The notes beneath the pieces were generated by a model. That model was not told where the DNA came from, did no database searches, and saw nothing but the letters and a program-made list of their open reading frames with translations. 64,000 bases of DNA from Pachysolen tannophilus NRRL Y-2460 (taxonomy: Eukaryota; Ascomycota; Pichiomycetes; Alaninales; Pachysolenaceae): positions 353,697 through 417,696 of the forward strand of contig KV454013.1 in the NCBI GenBank assembly GCA_001661245.1. The letters are read 5' to 3'. Position numbers and translations under genes: made by a program. Below, one piece after another: positions 20,734 to 31,465 of this stretch. How positions within the stretch are numbered: position 1 is the stretch's first letter; every line of letters begins with the position of its first letter.

Positions 20734-22800
20734 ATGTTTGCAGCTAGGTTTGATCCATCGCAAGTATATGATAGTGCAAGTGGTGCGGCGAGTGGTGATG
20801 GAGTTGTGCGTGGGAAGACTGATTTTATAAAGAAGAGAAAGTTGAGTATTTCATCTGAAGATGAACAAGAAAGTGAACAAGAGTCTAGTGACGGGTCCAG
20901 TCAAGATGAGTCTGATAATGGGAGCAGTAGTGAGGAAAGTAGTGATGAAAGCAGTGTGGGTAGTAGCGAGAGTGCATCCGAGGTTGAAGTTGAGAATGAA
21001 AATGAGAATGATGAGGATTCTATGGATGTTGACAATGACGGTGATGATGATTCCACAGTTGCGCCAAAGAAACATACTTCAATCATGCATAGATTTCAGA
21101 AATCCACAAGCAAAAGTCGAGCAACGGGGAAAGGAGAATCAGAGGAATCAGAAGAAGAAGATAATAATGGTGAGATTGTTCCATTGAATGATATTAAACC
21201 TTTACCACAACCATCATTACCTCATGATAAGAAATTATCATCTTTATCGCTGCTGAATAGAAACTTGGATTGGTTGACTAAACCTATATTTTATGACATT
21301 CAAAATACTAAGCCATTTAAAGATTTACAACCTTCTATCAATCCTTTAATAATAAAAAATTTGGAGGTTTATTTGAAAACTAATAATGCTTTTAGTGTTC
21401 AAATTGCATGTATTGAACTTTTATTAAAAGATTTAAATAAAAATAAGATATCTCCAAGTTTCCAAGGAGATTTATTATGTAATGCATCAACAGGTTCAGG
21501 TAAAACTTTAGCTTATTTGGTACCTATTTTACAATTATTACATGATATTAAAATAACTGGGAAATTAATAGCCATTATCTTAGTACCTACAAGGCCTTTG
21601 ATACAACAATTATTAACTACAATTAATTTATTGTTAAAAAATTTTAAAAGAAATATTAATATTGTAAGTTTTAAAAATGATGGTAGCATAAGAGAAGAAG
21701 CAGAAAAATTGAAATCTAATAAACCAGATATTATTATTTCTACTCCAGGTAGATTGGTTGAACATTTAGGAAATTTAAATTTACTGAATTTAAGATTTTT
21801 AGTTATTGATGAAGCTGATAGATTATTAAATCAAAGTTTCCAAAATTGGTGTGATTTATTAATAAATAAAATTGAAAAAGAACAAAATTTAATTAATTTT
21901 AAAATTTATAACAAGTTTCAATTAAAAGTTCAAAAATTAATCTTTAGTGCAACTTTAACAACAGATTCAGGTAAATTATCACATTTGAATTTACAAAAAC
22001 CAAGATTAATAGTAGTTAATAATGAAAAGACATTAGTAAATGAATTATATCAATTACCATTGAATTTAAAAGAATGTTATATAAGGTTTAATTCAGGTTT
22101 AGAATTTTATAAACCTTTAATATTATTAAAATTTTTATTAGATTATACAAATTTTGATAATTTTGGATTGAAATTTAATTTTAATAATAATATTTTAATA
22201 TTTGTTAAATCAAATGAAAATTCTTTAAGATTAACAAGATTATTAGAAATTATGAATCAAAATTTAAATGAAGGGAAAAAATTAATAATTAAATCAATAA
22301 ATTCTAATTTAAGTATTTTAGAAAGATCTAAAATATTGAAAAATTTTGAAGAAAATAAGATAAATATTTTAGTTTCAACTGATTTAATTTCAAGAGGTAT
22401 TAATTTATTAAATATAAAAACTGTATTGAATTATGATTTACCAGTTTCTTCAAAAGAATATATACATAGAGTTGGAAGAACTTCTAGAGCAAATAATTTC
22501 GGTTTTACTATAAATTTTATATTTGGACTTGGTGAATGGAAATGGTTAAGTAAGACATGTTTGTTTAATAATCAAATTAATAGAAATGGTAATAAAGTTC
22601 ATAAGATTAACGTTTTAAGACGGAAACAGCAAGAAAATAATGAAATTGCAACTGCAACTGCAACTGCAACTGCAACGGAAACAGAAACAGAAACAGAAAC
22701 AGAACCAGGTTTTGAATTGGACTTAACTGATATGGAAAAGCAAATTTATGAAAATTCATTAAAAGAATTAGAAAATGAAGTCTACAATAGTGGTAAATAA
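20734..22800 (+). CDS. DBP6: DEAD-box RNA helicase Dbp6 (60S ribosome assembly)
   Basis: 688-aa nucleolar helicase acting in early pre-60S assembly. The N-terminal MFAARFDPSQ is nearly identical to S. cerevisiae Dbp6 and decides both name and start; the frame opens at a TTG 15 bases upstream. An acidic Ser/Glu/Asp tail of about 150 residues precedes the helicase core. Core motifs are Walker A ASTGSGKT (K257), VPTRP (motif Ia, canonical PTREL altered to PTRPL), DEAD (359-362), FSAT, DLISRGINL and HRVGRTSRA (H578). Near the C-terminus a hexanucleotide repeat (about 22648-22704) encodes alternating Ala-Thr then Glu-Thr. The gene is convergent with ACP1. Confidence 0.92.
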   Translation: MFAARFDPSQVYDSASGAASGDGVVRGKTDFIKKRKLSISSEDEQESEQESSDGSSQDESDNGSSSEESSDESSVGSSESASEVEVENENENDEDSMDVDNDGDDDSTVAPKKHTSIMHRFQKSTSKSRATGKGESEESEEEDNNGEIVPLNDIKPLPQPSLPHDKKLSSLSLLNRNLDWLTKPIFYDIQNTKPFKDLQPSINPLIIKNLEVYLKTNNAFSVQIACIELLLKDLNKNKISPSFQGDLLCNASTGSGKTLAYLVPILQLLHDIKITGKLIAIILVPTRPLIQQLLTTINLLLKNFKRNINIVSFKNDGSIREEAEKLKSNKPDIIISTPGRLVEHLGNLNLLNLRFLVIDEADRLLNQSFQNWCDLLINKIEKEQNLINFKIYNKFQLKVQKLIFSATLTTDSGKLSHLNLQKPRLIVVNNEKTLVNELYQLPLNLKECYIRFNSGLEFYKPLILLKFLLDYTNFDNFGLKFNFNNNILIFVKSNENSLRLTRLLEIMNQNLNEGKKLIIKSINSNLSILERSKILKNFEENKINILVSTDLISRGINLLNIKTVLNYDLPVSSKEYIHRVGRTSRANNFGFTINFIFGLGEWKWLSKTCLFNNQINRNGNKVHKINVLRRKQQENNEIATATATATATETETETETEPGFELDLTDMEKQIYENSLKELENEVYNSGK

Positions 22801-22944
22801 TTAAAAATAATTATAAAAGAATATAATTTTCCTTTAAGTAAGATAAATAAATAAATAAATAAATAAATAGTTAGATAAGTAAATCGATCGATGAATGAAT
22901 CAAGGAATGAATGGGGACCCCATTATTCAATTTCAAATTCAAAT

Positions 22945-23352
22945 TCAAACAGCATCCGGTTGAGCTTCAATTAAATCAATAGCATCTTTAACCGTATTGA
23001 TTTCATCAGCTTTATCATCAGGTATTATTATACTAAATTCATTTTCAATTTCCATTATAATTTCAACCTGATCCAAAGAATCTAACCCCAAATCTTTCTT
23101 AAAATTTGCATTAACAGATATTTTTTCTGGAAGCTTAATATTATCATAATCTTCTAATAATTCCAAAATTCTTTCAGTAATTATCTCCCTAGTTAAAGCA
23201 GGAGCAGATGAATACATTCTATGATACGAATACAAAATTGGTACCTTCAATGGAAAGCTCAATGGCACCTTCAGCGACACTGTCAATGGCGCTTTCAACG
23301 GCGCTCTAGTTGCACCAACCCTAGCAAACCTCACAAGTGATGATCTCAACAT
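22945..23352 (-). CDS. ACP1: Mitochondrial acyl carrier protein
   Basis: 135-aa mitochondrial ACP carrying fatty acyl chains for lipoate synthesis and stabilising LYR proteins of complex I and Fe-S assembly. The phosphopantetheine site is Ser92 in DLGLDSLDQVE. The C-terminal segment from PDDKADEI to the QPDAV end parallels yeast Acp1. Residues 1-50 form a basic, Arg-rich presequence containing a degenerate repeat of (A/V)PLK-type units, then cleavage-like YSYHRMYSS. The open frame extends further upstream but is only low-complexity AT repeat; ATG at 23352 gives the expected presequence. Divergent from MRPS12. Confidence 0.94.
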   Translation of the reverse strand: MLRSSLVRFARVGATRAPLKAPLTVSLKVPLSFPLKVPILYSYHRMYSSAPALTREIITERILELLEDYDNIKLPEKISVNANFKKDLGLDSLDQVEIIMEIENEFSIIIPDDKADEINTVKDAIDLIEAQPDAV

Positions 23353-23403
23353 TTCACCCAATAGATCTAAAAAAAAAAACAAAACAAAAAGGTATCTATA
23401 TCT

Positions 23404-23434
<31 letters not shown>

Positions 23435-23822
23435 GGAAACACTGACCTGACTTGACACACCTTTTTTTTTTTGTAAGAGAAATTATTTGTCACTTGGTGA
23501 CACGTAAAAACTGTGGTCGTTTGCAAAATATCAAACAACCAGAAAAAAACAAAAAAAACAATTTTGTTTGGCAGATTGTTTTTATGATTTTACGGGTATT
23601 TAAGTTTTGTTGACAGATTTCTTTAGAGTTTACGGGTTTTTAATTTTTGTTTTAAATTTTTAATTTTCCACCGAGAAAAAATTAGTGTTTTTTTCTTCCA
23701 TCAACGGTAGCAGTATTATATACATATATACAGATAAATTGATTGAATTTATTAAATAAAGAAATTTAATTTTTCTTATTTTTCTTATAGGCTGGTTAGA
23801 TTATACTAATATCCTTTTGAGA
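23353..23822. promoter_or_regulatory. Bidirectional promoter ACP1 / MRPS12 with TGTCAC-TTG-GTGACA inverted repeat
   Basis: 470 bp. A (TA)n microsatellite lies at 23405-23428. A perfect 6-bp inverted repeat, TGTCAC TTG GTGACA, is at 23488-23502. The same core recurs upstream of DFR1. No gene seen. Confidence 0.5.
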
Positions 23823-24383
23823 ATGTTAAAATTTGTTTTCAGGAGCTTGACGAAGCAGTCGAGTATACCTATGATTGGGGCCAAATATGGAAGTTCTATG
23901 ATGTCTTCAAATAATTTAATTTTTACAAGTTTTACTAAAAAAATAATTAATAATTTTAAATCACAAGAATTTAATTTTCCAATTTCACAGAAAAGGTTTG
24001 CAACATTAAATCAAATTAAAAGAGGTGGAGGTAGAATTAAGAGACCTGCAAGACAACCTGAAAGTCCAGATTTAGAAAATTGTCCTATTAAAAAAGGAGT
24101 TGTTGTTAGAGTAATGATTTTAAAACCTAAAAAACCAAATTCTGCTCAAAGAAAAGCTGCAAGAGTTAGATTATCAAATGGGAAAGTTGTTTCTGCTTAT
24201 ATTCCAGGTGAAGGTCATAATGCTCAAGAACATAGTGTTGTTTATGTTAGAGGAGGAAGAGTCCAAGATTTACCTGGTGTAAAGTATCATCTTATTCGTG
24301 GTGCAATGGACTTGAGTGGTGTTGCCAATAAAATTACAGCAAGATCCAAATACGGAGTTAAAAAACCACAAAAGACTAGTTAG
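23823..24383 (+). CDS. MRPS12: Mitochondrial small-subunit ribosomal protein uS12m
   Basis: 186-aa mitoribosomal decoding-centre protein. The uS12 core is unmistakable: [28 protein letters not shown] is present (residues about 90-120), followed by [32 protein letters not shown]. This includes the KPNSA and PG.GHN loops that line the decoding site. About 65 N-terminal residues, rich in Ser, Lys and Phe with no acidic residue early, form a mitochondrial presequence. The start is ATG 23823; the open frame begins at a TTG six bases earlier. Confidence 0.96.
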   Translation: MLKFVFRSLTKQSSIPMIGAKYGSSMMSSNNLIFTSFTKKIINNFKSQEFNFPISQKRFATLNQIKRGGGRIKRPARQPESPDLENCPIKKGVVVRVMILKPKKPNSAQRKAARVRLSNGKVVSAYIPGEGHNAQEHSVVYVRGGRVQDLPGVKYHLIRGAMDLSGVANKITARSKYGVKKPQKTS

Positions 24384-24730
24384 TTTATTTAAAATCTTGT
24401 AAATATATATAAAAATAAAATTCATACAACCTATTACAAAGAAATTTAATTCTTCTTATCGTGGTGCAGGATGTAGTGGTGCAGGGTGTATAAAGAAAAA
24501 ATAAGAAAGTAGTGTTTTAAGTATCAATTCGTCGAATTTGGGAATTTTCTGTTTTTTTTAATTTGTTTTTGGACAAATTTCTTAAAAGCTGTTTTCTGTT
24601 ATCTGTGTGTAATAATAGAAGAATAAGAAGAAGTTTTAGTTAGTTAATATATATAAATATATGTTTAATTTATTTAATCAATTGAATCAGTAATCAATTG
24701 AATTATTTGATTTAGTAGCAGAGGATTAAG
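24384..24730. other. Intergenic MRPS12-ARC35 with a tandem 15-mer
   Basis: 347 bp. Two adjacent 15-base copies, GTGGTGCAGGATGTA and GTGGTGCAGGGTGTA (24461-24490), differ at one base. The rest is AT-rich; no gene seen. Confidence 0.5.
24461..24490 (+). repeat. Tandem duplication of a 15-mer
   Basis: Two head-to-tail copies differing by one base (A versus G at position 11). Locally GC-rich in an AT-rich spacer. Confidence 0.8.
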
Positions 24731-25747
24731 ATGTTACAATTGGAATCAGAAAACTTGTTAATTCAAGAAACTTTTTCTAAAGCTTTTGAACTGAATTATG
24801 AACCAACTAATTTAGATAGAATTATTACAGATTTTGATTTTACAACTTATCATATTTCTACACCAGAATTAAAAACAAAAATTTTATTTTCTATTAAGAT
24901 TAAATGTTTTGAAGATTTAGTAAAATATGGAGTTTTCGAAATTTTAAAATTGAAATATTCTACTCCAAATATTACTATATTATCTGAACCTCAACAAGGT
25001 TATGATTTTTCTCTTTATATTGATATTGAAAATTTAAAATTTAATAATGAAGATGAAAAATTAGAATTAATTGAAAATTTAAGTTTATTAAAAAGAAATT
25101 GTTTTTCAGCACCATTTTTAAAAGCATTTAATAGATATGATGAATTATCTAAATTATCACCACCAGATCCAAATAATTTATATGGTGTTGATAATATAAC
25201 TTCAGATACTAATAAAGAAGAAGTATTAACTATTAGTTATAGGGATTTAGAATCAATTTATATAAAACCTTCAAATGATAGAGTTACAGTGATTTTTTCA
25301 ACAATTTTTAAAGATGAAACTGATAAAGTTTTATCAAAAGTTTTTTTACAAGAATTTAGTGATGCTAGGAAAAGATCAGTACAAAAAGCACCTCAAGTTA
25401 TAAATTCTCATAAAGAACCTCCTTTAGAAATCCGTCATTTGATTAGACCTACAACAAGTGAGGGACAAACATCATATATTACGTTTGTCTTGTTTCCAAG
25501 ACATTTGACCCAACTGGCAAGATGGAATACAATAACTCATATTCAATTATTTAGATCGTATTTCCATTACCATATAAAGATTGCAAAATGTTATTTGCAT
25601 CAAAGAATGAGATATAGAGTCAGTGGTTTCATGAAAGTCTTAAATAGAGCAAAGATAGATAGTGATGAAGGTGAACTTGCAGCTGATGGTTCTGGTGTAA
25701 AAGAAAGGAAAACAGCTACAGGAAGAAGATTTGAAGTTAGAATTTAA
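24731..25747 (+). CDS. ARC35: Arp2/3 complex subunit 2 (p34/ARPC2)
   Basis: 338-aa actin-nucleating complex subunit, close to the 342 aa of S. cerevisiae Arc35. Typical features are the N-terminal MLQLESENLLIQETF, the repeated p34-Arc fold (GYDFSLYID; TVIFSTIFKDETDKVLSKVFLQEF), and the C-terminal helix with YITFVLFPRHL and FRSYFHYHIKIAKCYLHQRMRYR. ARPC2 pairs with ARPC4 as the scaffold that contacts the mother filament at the branch. The start is the first ATG and matches the family N-terminus. No introns. Confidence 0.93.
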   Translation: MLQLESENLLIQETFSKAFELNYEPTNLDRIITDFDFTTYHISTPELKTKILFSIKIKCFEDLVKYGVFEILKLKYSTPNITILSEPQQGYDFSLYIDIENLKFNNEDEKLELIENLSLLKRNCFSAPFLKAFNRYDELSKLSPPDPNNLYGVDNITSDTNKEEVLTISYRDLESIYIKPSNDRVTVIFSTIFKDETDKVLSKVFLQEFSDARKRSVQKAPQVINSHKEPPLEIRHLIRPTTSEGQTSYITFVLFPRHLTQLARWNTITHIQLFRSYFHYHIKIAKCYLHQRMRYRVSGFMKVLNRAKIDSDEGELAADGSGVKERKTATGRRFEVRI

Positions 25748-26486
25748 TCAAAAAAAAAAATTAACTTCTCTTCTATATGATTTTTATTTTTATTCTTTTT
25801 TATTATTATTTTTTATTTTAGCAAAAAACAAAAACAAAAAAAAAAAGCAAAAGGAACTAACTCTCTTTGATCATTTGTACTTTGGAAAATAAACTTAAAA
25901 TGTTATTAGTAAATCAACGATAAATCCGTCATTGAATTTTAAAAATATTCCTCTATCTATAGAAAAAAAAAAAAAAAAAAAAAACTCTTCCAGAATAATC
26001 AGAAGATAATCTCGAATTTAACTTCTCACATTCCACAATTCGTCTTTTGAATTTTATTGGTAATCACAAAAATTTCTTCGGTCAATTTCTCATCATCACC
26101 ATCATCATTATCATCTCTTCCTTATCAATTTCCCCAGTTCTAGGCCATAAAATGAACCTAAACCACAAAGAGTAGTGCGTTTGAGCACAAAAACACGTAT
26201 TGGGTGATCATTGAAAAGCTAGATTTTGGTCCAATTATTAATCACTGTAAAGTATTTAAATATAATTTTATTTAAATTTCTTTCGTTTCCAATTCTAAAA
26301 TTAAGAATATTTAATTGAATAATTTTGCAAATCAATAAGTTTGTATAATTTCTATTATTTAACTATATTCAATTTTTTTTTTTCTGTCTTGTTTCTTTTG
26401 TTTGATCGGGTTAAAATAGACAAAAAAGTATTTTATTTTTGAAAAGAAATAAAGGAAAAAAAAATTTCAATTTTTAATTTTTTATA
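25748..26486 (+). promoter_or_regulatory. TRR1 upstream region with candidate AP-1 (Yap1/Cap1) site
   Basis: 739 bp with several A/T runs (25964-25983, 26371-26382). TTAGTAA at 25906-25912 matches the Yap1/Cap1 response element and lies about 575 bp upstream of TRR1. TRR1 is a known Yap1 target in other yeasts; use of this site is inference. No gene seen. Confidence 0.45.
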
Positions 26487-27452
26487 ATGTCAAGTATTCC
26501 AAAGAGAGCAGTTATTATTGGTAGTGGGCCAGCCGCTCATACAGCTGCCATCTATTTAGCTAGAGCTGAAATTAAACCAACTTTATACGAAGGTATGTTG
26601 GCTAATGGTATTGCCGCTGGTGGTCAACTTACTACAACCACTGATATTGAAAATTTTCCAGGTTTCCCACAAGGTATATTAGGTTCAAAATTAATGGATA
26701 ATATGAGAGATCAAAGTTTAAGATTTGGTACAGAAATTATAACAGAAACTGTATCAAAAGTTGATTTATCTACAAGACCTTTTAAATTATGGACTGAATT
26801 TAATGAAGATGGTGAACCAATATTGGCTGAATCAGTTATAATCGCTACAGGTGCATCGGCAAAGAGATTACATTTACCAGGTGAAGAAACTTATTGGCAA
26901 CAAGGTATTTCTGCATGTGCTGTTTGTGATGGTGCTGTTCCAATTTTTAGAAACAAGCCATTGGCAGTTGTTGGAGGTGGTGATTCTGCTTGTGAAGAAG
27001 CATTATTTTTAACTAAATATGGTTCAAAAGTTTTCCTTATTGTTAGAAAAGATCATTTAAGAGCCTCTACTATTATGCAAAGAAGAGTTCAAGCAAATGA
27101 AAAATTAGAAATTGTTTATAACACAATTAGTTTGGAAGCTAAAGGTGATGGTAAGTTGTTAAACGCTTTAAGTATTAAAAATGTAAAGACAAATGAAATT
27201 AAAGATTTAGCTGTTAATGGATTATTCTATGCTATAGGTCATACTCCAGCAACCAAAATTGTTCACGGTCAAGTAGAAACAGATGATCAAGGTTATATTA
27301 AGACAATTCCAGGTACTGCTCATACTTCTATTCCAGGTGTCTTTGCTGCTGGTGATGTTCAAGATAAACGTTACAGACAAGCTATCACTTCTGCTGGAAC
27401 TGGTTGTATGGCAGCTTTAGATTGTGAAAAATTCTTATCAGAGCTAGAATAA
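26487..27452 (+). CDS. TRR1: Thioredoxin reductase (NADPH), low-molecular-weight type
   Basis: 321-aa FAD flavoenzyme that reduces thioredoxin with NADPH. Visible are the FAD-binding [12 protein letters not shown], the [16 protein letters not shown] loop, the redox-active CxxC (Cys144-Ala-Val-Cys147 in ACAVCDG), the NADPH-binding [12 protein letters not shown], and the C-terminal FAD motif [10 protein letters not shown]. Length and motif order match S. cerevisiae Trr1 (319 aa). No mitochondrial presequence, so a cytosolic form is expected. The gene faces the first enolase tail-to-tail with about 250 bp between. Confidence 0.97.
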   Translation: MSSIPKRAVIIGSGPAAHTAAIYLARAEIKPTLYEGMLANGIAAGGQLTTTTDIENFPGFPQGILGSKLMDNMRDQSLRFGTEIITETVSKVDLSTRPFKLWTEFNEDGEPILAESVIIATGASAKRLHLPGEETYWQQGISACAVCDGAVPIFRNKPLAVVGGGDSACEEALFLTKYGSKVFLIVRKDHLRASTIMQRRVQANEKLEIVYNTISLEAKGDGKLLNALSIKNVKTNEIKDLAVNGLFYAIGHTPATKIVHGQVETDDQGYIKTIPGTAHTSIPGVFAAGDVQDKRYRQAITSAGTGCMAALDCEKFLSELE

Positions 27453-27705
27453 AATAAAGAATCTTGATATGTTTTATGTTTTCAGTAATTGCTTTTCTTG
27501 ATAATAAATTTATCTGATACAGATATATATATATATATATAAACGATTTATCATTGTTTTATTCTCACATCCATTTTTATATGACGATATAATATAATAA
27601 ATAGAAATTGTTTGTCACTACCTACATTTCACATGGTTATATAAAAATTAATTAATTGTAGTTTATTAATAATGATATTGTAATCTCAGGTTATTTGTTA
27701 TCTAA

Positions 27706-29022
27706 TTAAATTCTAAATGATTTATGGAAATCTTTTCCTGCATAAATAGCTTTTGATCCCAATTGCTCTTCAATTCTTAAAAGTTGATTTAATTTGGCTA
27801 ATCTTTCAGATCTAGCTGGAGCACCTGTCTTGATTTGACCAGCTCTTAAACCGACAGATAAATCAGCAATAAAAGCATCTTCAGTTTCACCAGATCTGTG
27901 AGATACCATAACACCCCAACCGGCAGCGTATGAATCTTTTGCAGCATTGATTGACTCGGACAAGGTACCAATTTGGTTAACTTTTAATAACAATGCATTG
28001 GCAGCTTTTTTTTGAATAGCAGTCTTAATTCTTTGAGTGTTGGTGACAGTTAAGTCATCTGCAACAATTTGGAATCCAGTGTCTATCTTGGAAACAAGAC
28101 TAGACCATGATTCCCAGTCATCTTCAGCAAATGGATCTTCAATTGAAACAATTGGGTACTCTTTTATCAATTCGATATACAACGAAGCTAATTCAGATCC
28201 AGTTAACCATTTTGATTTATCAGAGTTTGGATTCTTGAAATCTAAATCATATTTACCATCCTTATAGAATTCTGACGAAGCTGCATCTAAAGCAATACTA
28301 ATTCTACCTTCATAACCTGCTTGTTTAATGGCTGTATAAATTAAATCCAAAGCTTCCTTCAGAGTAGTAATATCTGGAGCAACACCACCTTCATCACCAA
28401 CATTACCTGCAGATTGACCGTACAATTTCTTAGCCAATGATTTTAAAGTATGGTAAACTTCTGAACCAATTCTTAAAGCTTCACTGAAACTTGGAGCATC
28501 TGTTGGAACAATCATAAATTCTTGGAATGCTAAAGCACCACCAGCATGGGAACCACCATTAAGAACGTTTTGGAATGGAACTGGTAAAACGTATGGTTCT
28601 GGGGATTTAGCTAATGAAGCAACGTGTTGATATAATGGAACACCTTTTTCAGCAGCAGCAGCCTTAGCAACAGCTAAGGAAACACCCAAGATAGCATTGG
28701 CTCCTAATTTAGATTTATTTGGAGTACCGTCCAATTTTAAAAGGAAATCGTCAACAGCAGCCTGGTCCTTAACATCAAGGTTAGCCTTAACTAAAGATGG
28801 AGCAATAATCTCATTAACATTAGCAACAGCTTTCAAGACACCTTTACCTAACCATTTCGATTTGTCACCATCTCTCAATTCCAAAGCCTCATGAATACCA
28901 GTTGAAGCACCAGATGGAACAATAGTTCTAAAGAGACCTTTCTCTGTATGAAGATCAACTTCTACTGTAGGATTACCCCTCGAATCGTAAATATAACGAG
29001 CAAAAATTTTTTCAATCGCCAT
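27706..29022 (-). CDS. Enolase, copy A of a tandem pair
   Basis: 438-aa 2-phosphoglycerate dehydratase of glycolysis/gluconeogenesis. Active-site segments are intact: [47 protein letters not shown] and [10 protein letters not shown]. It is the downstream member of a head-to-tail pair and shares long nearly identical DNA with copy B. A divergent patch (residues about 302-330, DNA 28032-28115) reads [14 protein letters not shown] where B has [14 protein letters not shown]; metal and catalytic residues are kept. The C-terminal residues FRI differ from VAI in B. The promoter spacer (29023-29893) shows no obvious similarity to that of copy B. Probably an active isozyme of lower or conditional expression; that is inference. 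Confidence 0.95.
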   Translation of the reverse strand: MAIEKIFARYIYDSRGNPTVEVDLHTEKGLFRTIVPSGASTGIHEALELRDGDKSKWLGKGVLKAVANVNEIIAPSLVKANLDVKDQAAVDDFLLKLDGTPNKSKLGANAILGVSLAVAKAAAAEKGVPLYQHVASLAKSPEPYVLPVPFQNVLNGGSHAGGALAFQEFMIVPTDAPSFSEALRIGSEVYHTLKSLAKKLYGQSAGNVGDEGGVAPDITTLKEALDLIYTAIKQAGYEGRISIALDAASSEFYKDGKYDLDFKNPNSDKSKWLTGSELASLYIELIKEYPIVSIEDPFAEDDWESWSSLVSKIDTGFQIVADDLTVTNTQRIKTAIQKKAANALLLKVNQIGTLSESINAAKDSYAAGWGVMVSHRSGETEDAFIADLSVGLRAGQIKTGAPARSERLAKLNQLLRIEEQLGSKAIYAGKDFHKSFRI

Positions 29023-29893
29023 TTGTCAATTTTAAATTCAATATCTCCTTTTTCAAAAGAAAAAAAAATTTTTTTTGTGTAAGAAGATATTCAATTCAAT
29101 TTATACTTTAATGATATATGGGTCCTATAGCAACATTGGCAGAACTTTTCTTTTTTTTTTTAGGGAGAAAGGAGAGCAATAAAAACCTAACATTTGGCAA
29201 ACCTTTTTTTTTTTCTCTCTCTTTCTTTCTTTCTGAAGAATAACCTTTCAACCTTCGAAAATGTTAGATCAGCATAGTAACTAGTACAAGTTTTGATGCA
29301 AGGCTACATACAAACTCTCGGAATAATGTTCATGTATGTCAATTGTCTTAATTGAATTATCATGCTTGGATAATCTAACGTTGAAAATCGTTATAAAATC
29401 TTAAGCTTTTTAATTCTACCAAGTTAGGAAAACCCATAAATTTTTTTTTGAAATTCCTAGCTTTCTTTCTAGGTTTTATTTAAAGCATCAATGAATCCCA
29501 GTGAAGATAGATTTTGATCAAAATTAGTAGCCTTTCATCAGTATCTTCACCATAGGTTAGATGGAAAACTTTAAAATGGGTTTAAGACTGCATAAAATCT
29601 CGGGAAGTTTCCTCTTATGGAAGTTATGGTTTTAACGCACTACTGATGCTGAATTTTTCAATTGAAATTGAATGGAAATTCGGAATAAAGAGGAGAGGAG
29701 GGTATACTAGAAACAACTTGATAAATTGAGTTTATGTGTTAAGTCAATTAGATATCATAAAATACTAAAAGATTATATATATATTTAAAAAAAGTCAATT
29801 AGGAAACAGTGAATCAGAAAAAAAAAAAAACATAACAAAACAAAACAAACAAAAACAATGAGTCTTTTTTTTCATAATCAAAAGTCATTTTAT
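29023..29893. other. Spacer between the two enolase genes
   Basis: 871 bp holding the copy A promoter and the copy B 3' region. T/C-rich runs lie at 29151-29230. TCAATTTTAAATTCAATATC immediately precedes the copy A ATG on the plus strand. No remnant of enolase coding sequence was recognised between the genes. Confidence 0.5.
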
Positions 29894-31210
29894 TTAGATT
29901 GCAACTGATTTGTGGAAGTCTTTACCGGCATAGACAGCTTTGCTACCTAATTCTTCTTCGATTCTTAAGATTTGGTTTAACTTAGCTAATCTTTCAGATC
30001 TTGCTGGGGCACCGGTCTTAATTTGACCAGCTCTTAAACCAACAGATAAATCAGCAATAAAAGTATCTTCAGTTTCACCAGATCTGTGAGATACCATAAC
30101 ACCCCAACCGGCAGCGTATGAATCTTTTGCGGCATTGATTGATTCGGACAAGGTACCGATTTGGTTAACTTTTAATAACAATGCATTAGCAGCCTTCTTT
30201 TGAATAGCAGTCTTAATTCTAATTGGGTTAGTAACGGTTAAATCATCACCAACAATTTGTAAACGGGAACCTTCTTTCTCGTAAAAGTGGACCCAAGCTT
30301 CCCAATCATCTTCAGCAAATGGATCTTCAATTGAAACAATTGGGTATTCTTTGATCAATTGACCATATAATGAGGCTAACTGAGGTCCAGTTAACCATTT
30401 TGATTTATCAGAGTTTGGATTCTTGAAATCTAAATCGTATTTACCATCCTTGTAAAATTCTGATGATGCAACATCCAAAGCAATACCAACACGACCTTCA
30501 TAACCTGCTTGTTTAATAGCAGTGTTAACTAAATCCAAAGCTTCTTTTGGAGTAGCAATATCTGGAGCAACACCACCTTCATCACCAACGTTACCTGCAG
30601 ATTGACCGTATAATTTCTTAGCCAATGATTTTAAAGTGTGGTAAACTTCTGAACCAATTCTTAAAGCTTCACTGAAACTTGGAGCATCTGTTGGAACAAT
30701 CATGAATTCTTGGAATGCTAAAGCACCACCAGCATGGGAACCACCATTAAGAACATTTTGGAATGGAACAGGTAAAACGTATGGTTCTGGGGATTTAGCC
30801 AATGAAGCAATGTGTTGATACAATGGAACACCCTTTTCAGCGGCAGCAGCCTTAGCAACAGCTAAGGAAACACCCAAGATAGCATTGGCTCCTAATTTAG
30901 ATTTATTTGGAGTACCATCTAATTTTAAAAGGAAATCATCAACAGCAGCTTGATTTTTAACATCAAGGTTAGCCTTAACAACAGCTGGAGCAATGATTTC
31001 ATTAACATTAGCAACAGCTTTTAAGACACCTTTACCTTGCCATTTTGACTTATCACCATCTCTCAATTCCAATGCTTCATGAATACCAGTTGAAGCACCA
31101 GATGGAACAATAGATCTGAAAAGACCCTTTTCAGTGTGGAGATCAACTTCTACAGTTGGATTACCTCTTGAATCATAAACGTAACGAGCAAATACTTTTT
31201 GAATAGCCAT
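29894..31210 (-). CDS. ENO1: Enolase, copy B of a tandem pair (likely main enolase)
   Basis: 438-aa enolase with the full active-site set ([54 protein letters not shown]). Compared with copy A it differs at about 40 residues by eye, about a third of them in one short patch, while a block of about 90 residues around 118-206 differs at only one position. Codon use is strongly biased, as in highly expressed yeast genes. Its upstream interval is long (2.2 kb to BST1) and contains a GC-rich inverted repeat and a TCACGTGA E-box. I assign the ENO1 name to this copy because its 300-330 region looks closer to ordinary enolase; this is a judgement. Confidence 0.95.
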   Translation of the reverse strand: MAIQKVFARYVYDSRGNPTVEVDLHTEKGLFRSIVPSGASTGIHEALELRDGDKSKWQGKGVLKAVANVNEIIAPAVVKANLDVKNQAAVDDFLLKLDGTPNKSKLGANAILGVSLAVAKAAAAEKGVPLYQHIASLAKSPEPYVLPVPFQNVLNGGSHAGGALAFQEFMIVPTDAPSFSEALRIGSEVYHTLKSLAKKLYGQSAGNVGDEGGVAPDIATPKEALDLVNTAIKQAGYEGRVGIALDVASSEFYKDGKYDLDFKNPNSDKSKWLTGPQLASLYGQLIKEYPIVSIEDPFAEDDWEAWVHFYEKEGSRLQIVGDDLTVTNPIRIKTAIQKKAANALLLKVNQIGTLSESINAAKDSYAAGWGVMVSHRSGETEDTFIADLSVGLRAGQIKTGAPARSERLAKLNQILRIEEELGSKAVYAGKDFHKSVAI

Positions 31211-31465
31211 TGTGAATTAATTTATTTATATAGAAATTATTAATTAATAATATTATTATTATTATAATAATTATTATTAAATCTAAATTACGGTTAAAGT
31301 ATAATTTTATTAAAAGGAGGTGGATCTTCCCCTTTATATATGCTTTTGAAAAAAAATTGATGCTTCAACGAGAAAATAGACATTAACCTTTTTTTTTTTC
31401 TTTCTTTTTCCCTCATCTTTCTCATCCTCTCCCCTTTCACCGCCCAATTCCTTAATTTTCTCAGA

